Assembly (NCBI GenBank): GCA_963920525.1
Contig: OY986439.1
Span: forward strand, 50,657,482-50,721,481
Source of the DNA: Dichetophora obliterata
Taxonomy: Eukaryota; Arthropoda; Insecta; Diptera; Sciomyzidae
Reading direction: 5' to 3'
Length of the DNA stretch: 64,000 bases
A model generated the notes under the pieces. It worked only from the letters and a program-made list of their open reading frames with translations, ran no database searches and was not told the origin of the DNA. The translations under genes and the position numbers were made by a program. Positions 22,165 to 33,687 of the stretch are shown here, one piece after another (within the stretch, counting starts at the first letter, position 1; the number at the start of each line of letters is the position of its first letter).

Positions 22165-23841
22165 CAGTGATGTGATTTTGTGGGATTTCGGGCTCATTTT
22201 GGGATATTTGCCCTTTTTGAGAACGTGTGGGATTTCGGAAACTTAGGTGGGATTTCCTACTGTGTCATAATTTTTAAAAATTTAAATTCGTTACAAAACT
22301 GATTGGAACCACTTTTGTGTAATCTTTTACAATTGTTCCTTCAATTGTTGTTTCATTAATTTTAAATATGTAAGAAAGAGATATGTATATTCAACAAGCT
22401 TAAAATTAATCACAACGGCAAAGATATATGTTGTTGGCAACGCTTTGCAGTGCACAAACAAAAGATCAGAGAAGGATGAAATGTAGAAATGAAATTATTT
22501 TATACATTTATTTTCTTTCTTACTCCTTAACAAATTAAGAAAAGCTACACAGCAAGTTGCTAACACGAATTCAAAGAAAAATTTGCACATGCTAAAACTT
22601 GTGACAATTTACAAAGATTAAAATTAATTTAAAGTCATTAATTCTAAAGCGGCTACTCAACAATAGTTGAAAAATTTTCAACATTTGTTCAAGTGCCGTT
22701 TGCCTCGTCTTCGGTAATTTGTTTCATTTTCTTCATTTCAAAGCCTGCTGCGCATCATCCACATACAATTAGAAGAAGCTTCTTAGAAGGTATTTTGAAA
22801 AAATTTTGTCTAATTAAGACATTTTATTATTTGTCATAGTACAAGTTCCTAATACATATGTAGGTATACATAATTTTATTGATCTCAATTTATCAATTAA
22901 TTGTTATTAAAATTGATTTCGTTAATAAATAAACGTTTAAGTCCCAACCAAGTTATGCATAAGCAAACAAAAGTCTCAGAGAAAAGTTGACGAAAAGTAT
23001 GATTAAGTAGAAAATTCGCCCAAGTTGGCAGATTTCATGTTTAACAAAATTTCAAACGTTTACAAAATTTTGATAAAAATATAATAAAAAAGTTAAAAAG
23101 TTCTTTGACAAATTTTTTGAAATAGTGCCTGTCTTTCATATTATTTTTATGTTTTTAGCAATTTTTATGAGTTAATCAACAAAATTGGGATATTCCATAA
23201 TTTTGAACAAAAAATAACGTATTTTTTTTAATTGACAGATAAAAAATGTTTGTAGATATGTTAAAAAGGGTTGCCAGCAGCTAACACAAAAAACATGTTT
23301 ATTGTGCTGCTTGGCTTAAAAGCTGTGGCAAACGCAAAATTTCTCAGCAAAAATATACACATTTTCCATGATTTGCTTAAATATACACAAACAAAAAAAA
23401 ACAATATTTTTCATTGAAAAATTTGGCATACAAATAATAAAATTTTAATTAAACACATTTTCAATACTGTTAGCAACCCTATTCTGCTTAGCAAACTATG
23501 ATGTCAAGCGCTCTCCCTCAAGTTTCAAAAAGTAAACGAAAGTTGAAAAACTGAACGAAAGGAATGCTTAGACAAAACTTGGGCGACTTCATATATTGCT
23601 GTGTAAGTGCGTGCTTTTGCTCTCAAACTTTGGTTTGCTTAAGCATAACTTGGTTGGGCCTTTATACTTTAAGAAGAGATTCTGGTGATTATTTCTTTTC
23701 ATAAATTGGATAAAAAAAACATTATTGATAAAAATGTTTGGGTGGGATTTTTTGTGGATTTTTCGTGTCATTTTGGTGGGATAAACAGGTTTAAATCGGG
23801 ATTCAATCGCGATTTTTCACAATATCAGAATCACATCACTG
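22165..23841. mobile_element. hAT-type non-autonomous element
   Basis: The ends are CAGTGATGTGATT and AATCACATCACTG, a 13-bp perfect TIR. The 8-bp duplication TATGGAAC/TAAGGAAC (22157-22164 and 23842-23849) has one mismatch. Excision rejoins the LINE frame (SVIWNPQDN). Subterminal GTGGGATTT repeats lie near both ends (22188-22260 and 23742-23790). No transposase remains. Confidence 0.88.
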
Positions 23842-24284
23842 TAAGGAACCCACAAGATAATGTTTACATCGACCCCATAGAATTCGTTCAAACTGTTAAA
23901 AAACAGTTTTTACTTTTTGCTCTACGTCACAGTCGTTAGAGTCCCAATATTATGCTTCCATCGTATGAAATACGCCTTAAGATTATTTTACTACCTTCCC
24001 TAAGAAGCAGAAGAATGATGCTTAATGTCATGTTTCTGTATAAATTACTTCGTGGTTGGATATATTCGGAATATCTCATCCTAGCTCTAAATTTGTACAT
24101 CCCAAGGAGAGGAACTAGACATTTTCTGGTTTTCAAGTTGAGTCAGTGCAATTCTAATTACGCTCTTCATGAACCTTTACGATATATGTGCAGTGATTTC
24201 AATAATAACTTCAACATGATTAATTTTTCTGATCCGGTAGACGTCTTGAAATGGAAAATTATATTACATTTAAATAATTAAATC

Positions 24285-25400
24285 AATTTAACTTCATCCT
24301 ATTATACCTTACGCAGTTTATTAACAATGTAATATCGGTAATTGCGACTGTTCTGTTTCTCCTCTTTGTCTCAATGTTATGCTTTAAGCACCATCAAATA
24401 TGAACCGTTTTTCAAAACTTGGTTTTTAATTATTCAATATTTTAACTTTAAATCGAATTGTGATTTACGTTCTCACGTAAATTCTGATTTGAAATTAAAC
24501 TGAACTCACACTATCACCTGGATTGGTGTGCCAGAGTATATCTCTTTTCCACACAAGTTTATGCCTGCGTTGGTCCAAATGCATATCCAACTAATTTGGA
24601 TTTTGATATGGCGGATATGAGATTTATCTCATTTCCACGTAGGTCCTTGGGTTGGACAATGGCCGCAAACCAGTTAAAATGAGTAAAGTGTTTTGGAATG
24701 TTTTTGGAATCAGGATTGTTTTTCTCGTACCTTAAATTGATAATCACTATAATATAATTTGATGTTGCTTATTTATATAGAATTAAATATACTTAAATAC
24801 GCGTTTGATAAATATGAAATTTTTAAATTCCGCTGAAATTCCAATCAATGTGCTTAGTGGAAAATCCTTATTGCCAATAGAGGGTATGTTTTAGTACGTA
24901 GGTGCATTTTGTCTGTCCCGGCTGATCCGGGCAGGATCTAGAATGTAAATCGTGAATGCGTATAGGTCGGGAATATGCATCTTTGAAAGATTTCATACCT
25001 CCGAGCGAATCTAAAAAAAAAAAAATTTATAATGAGAATTTATTTCTTAACTTGAGTAAGATAAATTTTTGCTTGAAACAAGAATAAAATCCTTGATTCT
25101 TAAAAATGGAATAAGACTTCAAATCAAGAAAATATTTTCCGTTTTAATCAAGCGCATAGTGGGCTATAAAAAATTTTATTGAATTAATAACTTAATTCGA
25201 AACATTTTGGTATTAGGAAAAGTGTTTACTTGAATCAAGCAAATTGTTCTCAACTCACGGAAGCAGTCACTTTATCAAACTTTTGCGTTTTGCAAAGTAG
25301 TATAAATAATCCAAATTTGAACGAAATGCGTCCAACGGCTTAGACTTGTATTCCCGTCAAACAAACAAACAAACAAACAGAAAATTAGTTTAGTTAATAA
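24285..25400. other. LINE 3' tail and unassigned flank
   Basis: The first 150 bp are probably the 3' UTR of LINE copy 2. The rest has no recognised gene. CAAACAAACAAACAAACA at about 25362-25379 is a short (CAAA)n tract. Confidence 0.4.
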
Positions 25401-25419
25401 TGAAAGATATATAAGAGTC

Positions 25420-26342
25420 TTAAAAAACTATTTCCCTCCGTGTAGAATTTATTTCCGCATAAACTGCAAATTTTCCACTCTTCTTATGTGAAATTGATGC
25501 AGTTAATTCTAATAATTTAGACTCTCCCCCGCACGAGTATCTTCTAGATGCGCCACTGCAGACAGTCAACCAGATAAACATACGTATCGGAGTGTTGAAT
25601 GCGACACCTGCTGTCCCAACCAACCGACATACGTAATAGTTTTTTTTTCTCTTCAATTTTTGCCAGCAAACTCATTCTTCCACTTGATGTGCTCTTTTAT
25701 TTTGCCCAACACTGTTGTCTGCTTCCAAATAAACAGCAACAAACAGAAACAAACATACAAGAAATGTTACGACGTCACATGCGTGGCAGGCATACATCTA
25801 TGGGTCGTTTGGCCGCTTCCACCGCCGACACCGCCAGACACACGGTACGTCGTCGAGCGAGCGCAGAAGACCACACCGACGAATGAGTTAGGTGGCGGAA
25901 GGCGCAAATCCGATTTATGAACGAATGCAGCAAAACTCAAATTGAAAGGCCATCATTTTCATGTTCGTTTAATTTTCTACACTTCAGCATGAATCCGTTT
26001 TTGTCAGTCGGTATCTTGAAGTGAACGGCAACTCGTGTGTCCGCCAGCCAGCTAGCCACATAAGAACAAACAACAACAACAAAAAAATTACAATTATAAT
26101 TATAATAATAATAAAAACAAAACAGCAACAACAAAAAAATAATAAAACATAGACGAAACACTTGGTCGAAACAGTCTTCCTTTGCCTACGGCATCGATTG
26201 GTCGGTTGGTCGGTCGGTCGGTCAGTCTGTCCCTCGCTGCCATAAATCGCAACGCGTGACCACGCAGCCAAGCTCCGCACTTACACACAGACATACACAC
26301 ACAGACACAAACACACACACACACGCAAGTCAAACTGCGGTC
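25420..26342 (+). promoter_or_regulatory. Putative promoter/5' UTR region of the SET-domain gene
   Basis: GC content and CpG rise sharply from about 25780 (GGTACGTCGTCGAGCGAGCG). Low-complexity CAACAA and TAATAA tracts (26070-26150), a GGTCGGTCGGTCGGTCAG repeat (about 26207-26225) and a CA-rich leader (26282-26325) follow, just before the ATG. These are typical features of a dipteran 5' UTR. No clear TATA box or initiator could be fixed, and upstream noncoding exons cannot be excluded. ORFs here are low-complexity and not credible genes. Confidence 0.4.
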
Positions 26343-27197
26343 ATGGCTAGTCCGGACGAACTGGCGCGCCTCATTGACCTGCATTTGGCTGACCTGCGCC
26401 CGGAGCAGCCCAACTGGGTCGTTTCACACTCCGAGGTTGCCGGACGCGGCATTTTCGCTTCGCGTGACATCCTGCCAGGCGAGTTGTTGTTCCGTGAACG
26501 TGCCTTAGTAATGGGGCCAACAGCGCGCAAAGGTTCGATACTCAACACTTGTGTGTGTTGTCACAAGTTGCTAGCGGTCAAGGACTTTCTGTGCAAACGC
26601 AAGTGTACGCTGCCTGTGTGTGATGCCTGCTCCGAATCGGCACAACATCGCAACGAATGCGAGCTCTTTAGCAAATGGCATCCAATGGATTTGGGCATTA
26701 TTGATGCTGTCAATCCGCAGGCGCTGCGTATTTTGACGGCGGTGCGTGTCTTCTTCCTGAGCGAGGATCAGCGTGCTTTAATCAATGCGCTGCAGGCCAA
26801 TCCAGAACGTGGCTATCGCCAGGAGATCATCAAAGCTGCGCAGAGCTTTCGCAAGTTTCCCACCACCGACAAGCCTTTCATGGATACGCTATTTCGCGTG
26901 GTCGGTGTGCTAAATACGAATGCTTTTGAGGCTCCTTGTCGCACAGCCGGACATGAGATCCTGTTGCGCGGCGTTTTTCCGCTTACGGCTGTGATGAATC
27001 ACGAGTGCACGCCGAATGCCAGTCATCACTTCAATAACGAGCAGATAGCCACGGTGAGAGCGGCCAGATTTATTCCCAAGGGTGCAGAGATAACGACAAC
27101 CTACACAAAGATCCTGTGGAGCAACATAACACGCGGTGTGTTCCTGAAGATGACAAAGCATTTTGTGTGTGACTGTGCGCGTTGCAACGACAATACT
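26343..27197 (+). CDS. SET/MYND-domain protein, SmydA type (first coding exon; gene incomplete)
   Basis: The 285 codons from the ATG at 26343 begin MASPDELARLIDLHL. The N-terminal SET segment is VAGRGIFASRDILPGELLF (about residues 35-53). The MYND-type zinc finger reads CVCCHKLL..FLCKRKCTLPVCDAC and EC (about 69-105). The C-terminal SET segment has VMNHECTPN (about 219-227) and KGAEITTTYT, then post-SET cysteines CDCARC. A SET domain split by a MYND finger defines SMYD proteins, which act as lysine methyltransferases or related adaptors. NHECTPN and TTTY keep the core SAM-binding pattern. The exon ends exactly on a codon before GTAAGT, so the C-terminal helical region is missing. Upstream in-frame sequence lacks an ATG, supporting this start. 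Codon use is GC-rich, unlike all neighbouring ORFs, which fits a conserved host gene. Confidence 0.92.
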
Positions 27198-28259
27198 GTA
27201 AGTAGGCGAGTGGGTTGGTGCGGGTGGTGATGAGGTGGGTGGTTGGTTGCATGGTTGTTGGTTCAAAACCACTTAGCTGAGCAGCTACAAGTTGCTTTGT
27301 GTGCTGCTTGAAAACTGAATAATGCATTGTACTGCATTCTAATTGCATTAAAATTTATTCTTATGAATAGTGTGCAATGTGGAGTATTTGTGTTACAGCT
27401 ATTGAATCGTGGTAGCAGTTGGAGTAGCTGCTGTTGCATGGCTCTTAAATACGTTGCATCATAATATATTCATATATCACTTTATCAAGCCAAATAATTG
27501 TGGTTTTGCGAAGTTGGACTTTGCAAAATTCATAGGCTCAATTTACGTTTTCTTAAAGTCAAAAAACATTTATGTATTCATTCAAAGAAAAAGAAAAACA
27601 TTTATGTATTCATTCAGCCCGATTCTGAATAATTTTAATAATTTTTCTCTGGGAATTGCAAAAGAGAGTTTTCATATTTAAGATAGCAGATAAAGACGTC
27701 ACGTTTTTTTTTTGCTTACACTCTTGAATATTATCGTTTAATGAACAAATTTGCATTACAAATTTCCAAAATGTTTTTGAACTTTATATTAAAAATGAAA
27801 ACTTCCTTTTTCGATTCCCCGAAAAGAAATATTCAGAATAGCGGCAGATTATTTCAATTCATATATTAAACAGCTTTACAAAAAAAGTGAGTGTTGCCCT
27901 CGGTATTTCAGTGGATGATTATAATCACGTATACACAATTTCCAAATTTAGTCATGAAAGTTCTGCATAGGCACTAGTTTTCGAGGTATTAAATATGACG
28001 TGAATCAATTGAACTTTCACTGATAAACCGAATCATTATGCTAAATACTGATTTTTTTTCACAAAAACTTTTTTATTTTTTTTTTCATATAAAAGTCAAA
28101 GTTTAACCCAAAATTTTGATCCACCGATCACTAAAATCAAGCGATTATTTTGGAACCAGCGGCCGAAAGCATTTAAAAGAAATTGCTATATTTTGCATTT
28201 TTTGTGTCATATTGTGTTCACATTTAACAGGTAATGAATGGAAAAATCTCCAGGAATAA
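27198..28259 (+). other. Splice donor and start of a long intron (or 3' flank)
   Basis: GTAAGTAGG at 27198 matches the donor consensus. Without splicing the frame would stop at the TGA at 27228 after adding 10 codons. No SMYD C-terminal exon was found on the plus strand to 64000. This stretch holds no recognised repeat. Confidence 0.6.
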
Positions 28260-29147
28260 GGGCCGTTTTCTCAATATCCGGTTAGTCAAGCTCTTAACCG
28301 GGAGTTAGCTAACCGTACGATAACTAAAAAAACAGTTTCGTTTTCACCAAGTGTCGGTTTAAGTAACTCTCGGTTAAGTCATTAATTGTGAATTTTTTTA
28401 ATTGTGAATACGCTCAACTGCATATTAGCTGCATATTAGTCCCGGTTTATACTCGTCAAGACTTGACGGTCAAGTTTTGCATATTCCCTTTTAAACTTAA
28501 CGATTCAATTTACATTCGTCAAGAGTTGACGGTCAATTATTTCTTGCACTCCTCCCTTTCCTTCTCAAGTTTGTACTGATGACGCCGAAATAAAATTGAA
28601 AATAGCGGGACAACGAACGAACACAAAACGAATTGCCCAAGAATTGACGGTACGGTCAATTTTTTTCTTTCCCTTTTGTTACGATTCCCGCTCCACCGAA
28701 CGCAAGACTTGACCGTCAAGTCTTGACGAGTATAAACCGGGACTTAGCCTGTTTGTTTTTTTTTTATGTGGAAATTGTAAATATCTAACAAGGATTAATT
28801 AATAAATAATTAAAAAACGCAACAGAGTGCCAAACTTCGGTGCGTATGAAGAAAGTGCAGTACTCTTCTACATAATCACGCCTATGCGCATTGTCTTTTT
28901 TCTATTTTGTTTCGAATTCAAGTTATAAAAACGAAATCCTCGAAATTTTATCCATTTTTAACTATAAAATATATAATTAATTTTTACACTACACTGCTGT
29001 TCCTCCGATTAGCAACTAACCGGAACCTCAACTTGCCGTTAACTTAACCGACACTTAAGACCTAACCGAACATTGAGAAAATGCTTTTTTGCTAACCGCC
29101 GGTTAAAGTTCCGATTAGTGCTTAACCGGACATTGAGAAAACAGCCC
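28260..29147. mobile_element. Harbinger-like MITE (outer), CCGGTTA-rich
   Basis: TAA flanks both sides (28257-28259 and 29148-29150). The ends are GGGCCGTTTTCTCAATATCC and, in reverse complement, GGGCTGTTTTCTCAATGTCC, followed by GGTTA. Subterminal regions are full of GGTTA and CCGGTTA words in both orientations (28285-28380 and 29020-29130), probable binding repeats. A second MITE (28439-28743) sits in the middle. A tandem CTGCATATTAG pair adjoins that insertion. Confidence 0.88.
28439..28743. mobile_element. Harbinger-like MITE (inner), 305 bp
   Basis: TTA flanks both sides (28436-28438 and 28744-28746). The TIR begins GTCCCGGTTTATACTCGTCA and is essentially identical for about 36 bp at both ends. 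Additional GACGGTCAA and GTCAAGAGTTGACGGTCAAT palindromic words lie inside. It is nested in the element at 28260-29147. Confidence 0.88.
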
Positions 29148-29208
29148 TAAGACAGTAAAATTTAATTTTTCTTATTGGAAATGTTACTACTTACATTTTG
29201 AGATACTG

Positions 29209-29464
29209 GCCCTTATGAATAAAAGTAGCAGATTCGACTTTACTACAATTCAAAATAAAAAACCTTCAAAAGAAGTTGGTTTATATTCAAAAGTAGTTTG
29301 TTTATATGAATAAAGTGCACTTTACCATACTACAAGAATCAGCTGTTTCGAACTTGCTACAAATTAGCCGGATTGGTATGAATAAAAGTAGTGTTTGCTA
29401 CTGATTTTGAGTAGTAAGCAAAATGGCATACTACAAGTTTGTAGTAAATTGTTTATATATGGGC
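29209..29464. mobile_element. Probable MITE of the TATGAATAAA type
   Basis: It begins GGCCCTTATGAATAAAAGTA and ends TTGTTTATATATGGGC. Inside are repeated ATGAATAAAAGTAG and TACTAC words in both orientations. Similar TATTAATAAA ends occur at 55771 and 57585. No duplication was found, so boundaries are approximate. Confidence 0.45.
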
Positions 29465-30606
29465 TTTTCCACGGTCAAGCACGCGACATTCGTACGCCTT
29501 TGAGGTGCAAAAAAATAAAGAAAATTAAGAAAAAAATTATTTTGATTTTATTTTTCGATAGCATTTTCGTAGCAATATGTTTAGTACAAAATGTAGGTTC
29601 CAAAGATTTTATGTTTTCAATATAAGCACGCGTTCAAGCGCGTGACAAAAAATTTGGAACTCGTTTTCAACTGCTTCTAGAAAAATTCAGAATTCTGCGA
29701 AACGTAACATCAAATTTCAAAGAAATTAACTTTAAACTTAAATGGATCACTGTATCCTTCATATGATAGCTGTCATGTTGAAATGGTTACCATAGTTGTT
29801 TTTGTTTAAGCTTAAGTATAATATAGCACGCGATATCTAGCACGCGACATACTTTTCCATTGCAATTTAATTGGGTACTTAAGTAATTAGGTAGTTAAGT
29901 AATTATGTAATTTAGTAATTAAAAGCAAATTCAATATATCTTCCTTTCATTGCATCAACCATTTTTTCATTATTTTTAGCCAATGCCTTCCATTTAACTA
30001 AAACAAAAATGTTTACGAAACATTTACTAAACATTTACGAAAAAGAAAAACTACATTTGTGAAATAGTACAGACAATTTGATCATCATGGTTAATAATTT
30101 TATGTACAAATTGCTTCAATTAATAAAATTAAAATGCTTCACTTAGATAATATCATAAAATAATAAGTTTTTATTAAGTTTTCATTTTTTGGTCTGTTTA
30201 AAAGTAAACTTTCCTGTGGAAATGCCTATATATTAAATTGATTAAATTTATTTAATTTGATATTGATTTGGGCAGACGAAAAGAAGATTTAAGCAGAAGT
30301 TAAAAGCAAACTACAAGCACGGCAATCGGCCAAGGACAATTTTAAAGTGATCTTCAGATTCACTTTATTAGGGGTATTCACGATTCACTGCACTTACAGT
30401 GCAGTGCAGGAATCTGGACTGGAGGAATTTCGCAGTTGTGCACTTGGGTTTTCGTGAACACGCCACTTTCACTTTTTTCAAAGCTGTCAAAATTTTCAAT
30501 GTGCACAAGTCAGGCCCGTAGCCGGAATTTACCCAAGGGGGGTTTTGATAAAAAAAATTGATAGTTTTTGATATCGATAAATCAAAAGGCATTTTTATAT
30601 GTATTA
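29465..30606. other. Unassigned stretch
   Basis: No gene was recognised. Three GCACGCGA words (29476, 29826, 29837) and a CACTGCACTTACAGTGCAGTGCAGG palindrome cluster (30382-30410) are the only notable structures. A small palindromic element with TTCACGA ends at about 30372-30470 is possible. Confidence 0.4.
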
Positions 30607-31327
30607 GGGTGTCCCCAAAATATATTTTTCTTTTATTTTTACAGATGTCCGCGGCATTAATACTTCCACTTGACCTTAAAAACACCCTCTGTGAAGCGCA
30701 TGTCAAATGGTTAAGGTTTAGAGGTCGCAAATTCATTTTCTAATTTTTCCGTACGATTTGTATGGGGAAAAATCAGTTTTGCTGGTAAATTGAATTTATA
30801 GCCATTATCTTTTAAGCAAAATGGTTAAAACAAAAATGTGCTCCCTCAAATTTTGTCTGTTATGACATAACCAAATTTAATTTTTATCGGATTACTATTT
30901 GGTAGTTGCCCAAAACGATTAAAAAATAAAAATATATATACAAAAAAACTACTTGTTGTAACTTTTAATCCAAAAACATATAACAACCCTATGCATGAAA
31001 ATGGAGTACTCTAATAGAAAATGATTTTCAATGAAATAATTATAATTAAAAGTAATCATTTATATAGGTAGCTCTAAGAAGTGAGCCATAGACCATGAGG
31101 GAACACGTTCTTCTTTTTAACCATTTTGATAAAAAGATAATGGCTCTAAATGCAATTTACCAGCAAAACTGATTTTTCGTAATACAAATCGTATGGGAAA
31201 ATTAAAAAATGAATACGCGACCTCTAAACCCTTACCAATTGAGATGCACTTCTCAGAGGATGTTTCTAAGGACAAATGAAAGTGGAAAAGCCGAGGACAT
31301 CAAACACAATTTTTTTTTGGGAAATCC
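30607..31327. mobile_element. Long-TIR MITE with TA target duplication
   Basis: TA flanks both sides (30605-30606 and 31328-31329). The ends GGGTGTCCCCAAAA and the reverse complement GGATTTCCCAAAA are followed by long imperfect arms. TTTAGAGGTCGC and GGGGAAAAATCAGTTTTGCTGGTAAATT at 30717-30793 are repeated inverted at 31155-31229. There is no ORF. TA suggests a Tc1/mariner-type MITE. Confidence 0.75.
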
Positions 31328-31329
31328 TA

Positions 31330-33000
31330 ATATGTATATTAAATGTTTGCTCCCCAAAGACCAAATTGTTGTCGCCATAGACTAAAAATAGTCGATTTGA
31401 TATAACAATAACATCTTTTAAGTTTCGTGTCGATTGATAGATTTTTAAAACTAGCTTAAGAGACCAATAAATGGAGAAGCGTTTTACAAGAGTTCAAAAT
31501 ATCTGTTGAAGTTAATTTAAAAAAAACAGGTATGCATTTCGTTTTTAATGTAAGTGTTCTTTTAAATGAGTTAACAAACAAAAAAAAAATGGATTAAAAG
31601 TACCAGAGTTTTGATATTTTACTTTTCCAAAAATGTTATTTTATTTCTTGTTTCAATAAAAAATTGTAAAAATACAAATTTGATATATTGCAATGAAATG
31701 TTGTTGAAATATATTCTGAAACAACACTTAATACAAATGAGTAGCGTCTGTTCAAAAGTTCCTATGAAATATTTTTGAAAATAGCCGTTTTTACCATGGT
31801 TAAGCACTTAAAATATTTAATCCTATCATTTGCACAAAAAAATATATTAAGAAAATTTAAAATTTTTCCAATATTTTGTGCATAAAAGTTTATGTTTCGT
31901 TCCAAAGGGGCTAAATATTAATACTAAAAAAGTGCTTTTGAAGATATTTAAACAAAAGGGACTAATTTCCATACAAGGTTTAAGTTTTTGTACAATATTT
32001 AATCAAAGGGTTTTATCAAATTTTTTTAAAGACTCAATTACAAGTTCCCTTTAAGGTAAGAATCTGATTATTCAATGAATAAAAGTCCTTAATAAATCCT
32101 CATTACTACATAGAGAATATTCATAGAGACAGAATATTCAAAAGTAGTAATATTACATGCGTTTCATTTAAACAGTGAAAACATTACAAAAATAATTAAT
32201 TATTTAAGTCAATTGTACAGCCTATACCGCACACCAACATCGACAGCTTAAGAAGAGTAACAAAACAAAAAGAAATTAAAAAACATTGCATTGCATTACA
32301 TTGTTGGTGGGGCCTGCACGTGCTTGTTTTGATTATAGTGACTGGAGTTCTCTTACAAAAAGCTTAATAAATTCTGAAGAGGCAAACATGGCACAACCAA
32401 ATTTTTAACACTTATTATGGACAGTCTATATTTAAAGAAAATCATAATTAAATGACAATGGTGCACAAAAGAAAACACTTTAACACCACTTGAATAACAA
32501 ACATCTTAATTTTTTAATACATTTTTTAATCAAAAAAAAAAAAATTTTTTTAAATATTTACTTAAAAAAATTTGTATGCAGCAAGAACCACAATTACCCA
32601 AAGTTTTAGGTTCCATTAAAAAAACTTTCCACAAATATCTTTTTTTTAATAAAATTATATTTTAAAAAACTTAAAAATTTCCAAAATTTCACTGCGCGCG
32701 AACGAAAGCAAAAAATTTAGATTTTTAACCGCGATAACTTTTCAACTAGTGACGCAAGATTTTATTATCTTAGAACTGGTATCAAAAAAAGTTGGTACCT
32801 CAAAAAATTTTTTTTAATTATTGCCAGAAAATAATTCTCTCCCGTCGGACACACGGGAGAAACAGAGCTATTTTTTTTAGATAGTTTTTTTTGTGTAATA
32901 AAAATTAACTTAAATAATTTTTAAATTATGAAACAACATAATGGTAAATTTAAAGCACAAGTTAAGATTTATTCCTCTACATATCTGTGGCATTTTATAA
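31330..33000. other. AT-rich, nothing recognised
   Basis: Long A and T runs and no ORF with a domain. A short hairpin TCTCCCGT..ACGGGAGA lies at 32836-32860. The edge of the dispersed repeat described at 1795 begins near 33000. Confidence 0.5.
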
Positions 33001-33038
33001 TAACATCTTAAGTCGACTTAAGACAGATCTGAGTTATT

Positions 33039-33687
33039 AGCTGCGTTCCTTTCGCCTTAATATAATCGCGATAGCAAATTTTCTCAAAGGAACGGCAAGA
33101 AAAACGACTCGTAGAGGGCAGTATCGTTGCAGTCAAAATTAAATTCAAACAAGCAATCATGATACAATAACTATTAGGTGTCATGAGAACGTGTGTCGTT
33201 TAAAACTGTTGTGAACTGTTATGGTAGCGGTACTTTAGTGAACGATGTTTTTCTCTGAATGTGTTTTACTCTAAACGTCAGAAAAATTGTAATTTATTTA
33301 CTTTAATTATTAATATTATGCAATTATATAAATAGTTTAAGTGCAATTGTTGGCTCCGCTCTATATGTCCAATCTGTGTGACACACGTGGTTTGTTTTGT
33401 TTTCTTTTGTTTAACATTCGATGGTCGTAGCTCGTGAGAAAATAGGTAGCTGTCATGGGTACCTAATAGTCATTGTATCAAACAAACAAATAATTCAAAA
33501 AATTAAATGACAGCTCATAAAAATATATAGGTGCGACACCTGTGTTTCAAATTTTTTTAAAGGCTATATCACAATTTTGTGTGGATAGCAAAAATAATCC
33601 TATTTGTTATAGGATTATTATTTTTGTTTTTGCTTTGCATGTAAAAAAAAATAATCTGGATTATTTTGAAGCGAATGGAACGCAGCT
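33039..33687. mobile_element. MITE with AGCTGCGTTCC ends and ATT duplication
   Basis: The left end is AGCTGCGTTCCTTTCGC and the right end in reverse complement is AGCTGCGTTCCATTCGC (one mismatch in 17). ATT flanks both sides (33036-33038 and 33688-33690). The uninterrupted target GAGTTATTGATGTAG exists in reverse complement at about 1848-1862. The interior block GTTGTGAACTGT and TGAACGATGTTTTTCTCTGA (33210-33260) is shared, inverted, with 44772-44825, inside the element at 42807-44845. The two are probably related families. Confidence 0.85.

Larger units (their letters stand above)
19990..24284 (+). pseudogene. Jockey-like non-LTR retrotransposon ORF2, dead copy 2 (three insertions)
   Basis: ORF2 pieces in order are the pre-RT region (KDNPKLFYSFVNSKRK, about 20010), TTGPDKIPS and WKDSYIMLLYKSGSKKD, NYRGIAKLSAIHKLFEKII, GFLKGKSATTNL and YTDFSKAFDS (20253-20742). 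Then come [16 protein letters not shown] and [14 protein letters not shown] (about 21400-21510), YADDVKLFLL (21790), IGFIKRWAQEFNDPF and VRPILEYASVIWN (21904-22164), and after the last insertion PQDNVYIDPIEFVQTVKKQF to LHLNN (23850-24284). Stops interrupt at 20193 (TAG), 21509 (TAA) and elsewhere. The insertions at 20743-21372, 21553-21776 and 22165-23841 split it. The RT box is YADD, so decay is milder than in copy 1. Confidence 0.85.

Noticed and set aside
25599..25920. Arg/His-rich ORFs upstream of the SET gene
   Set aside because: They are GC-rich leader sequence with no recognisable domain; more likely 5' UTR or promoter.
27198..27230. SET gene ending at the TGA at 27228
   Set aside because: The last ten codons begin with a consensus splice donor and the predicted protein would lack the C-terminal region of SMYD proteins, so splicing at 27198 is preferred.
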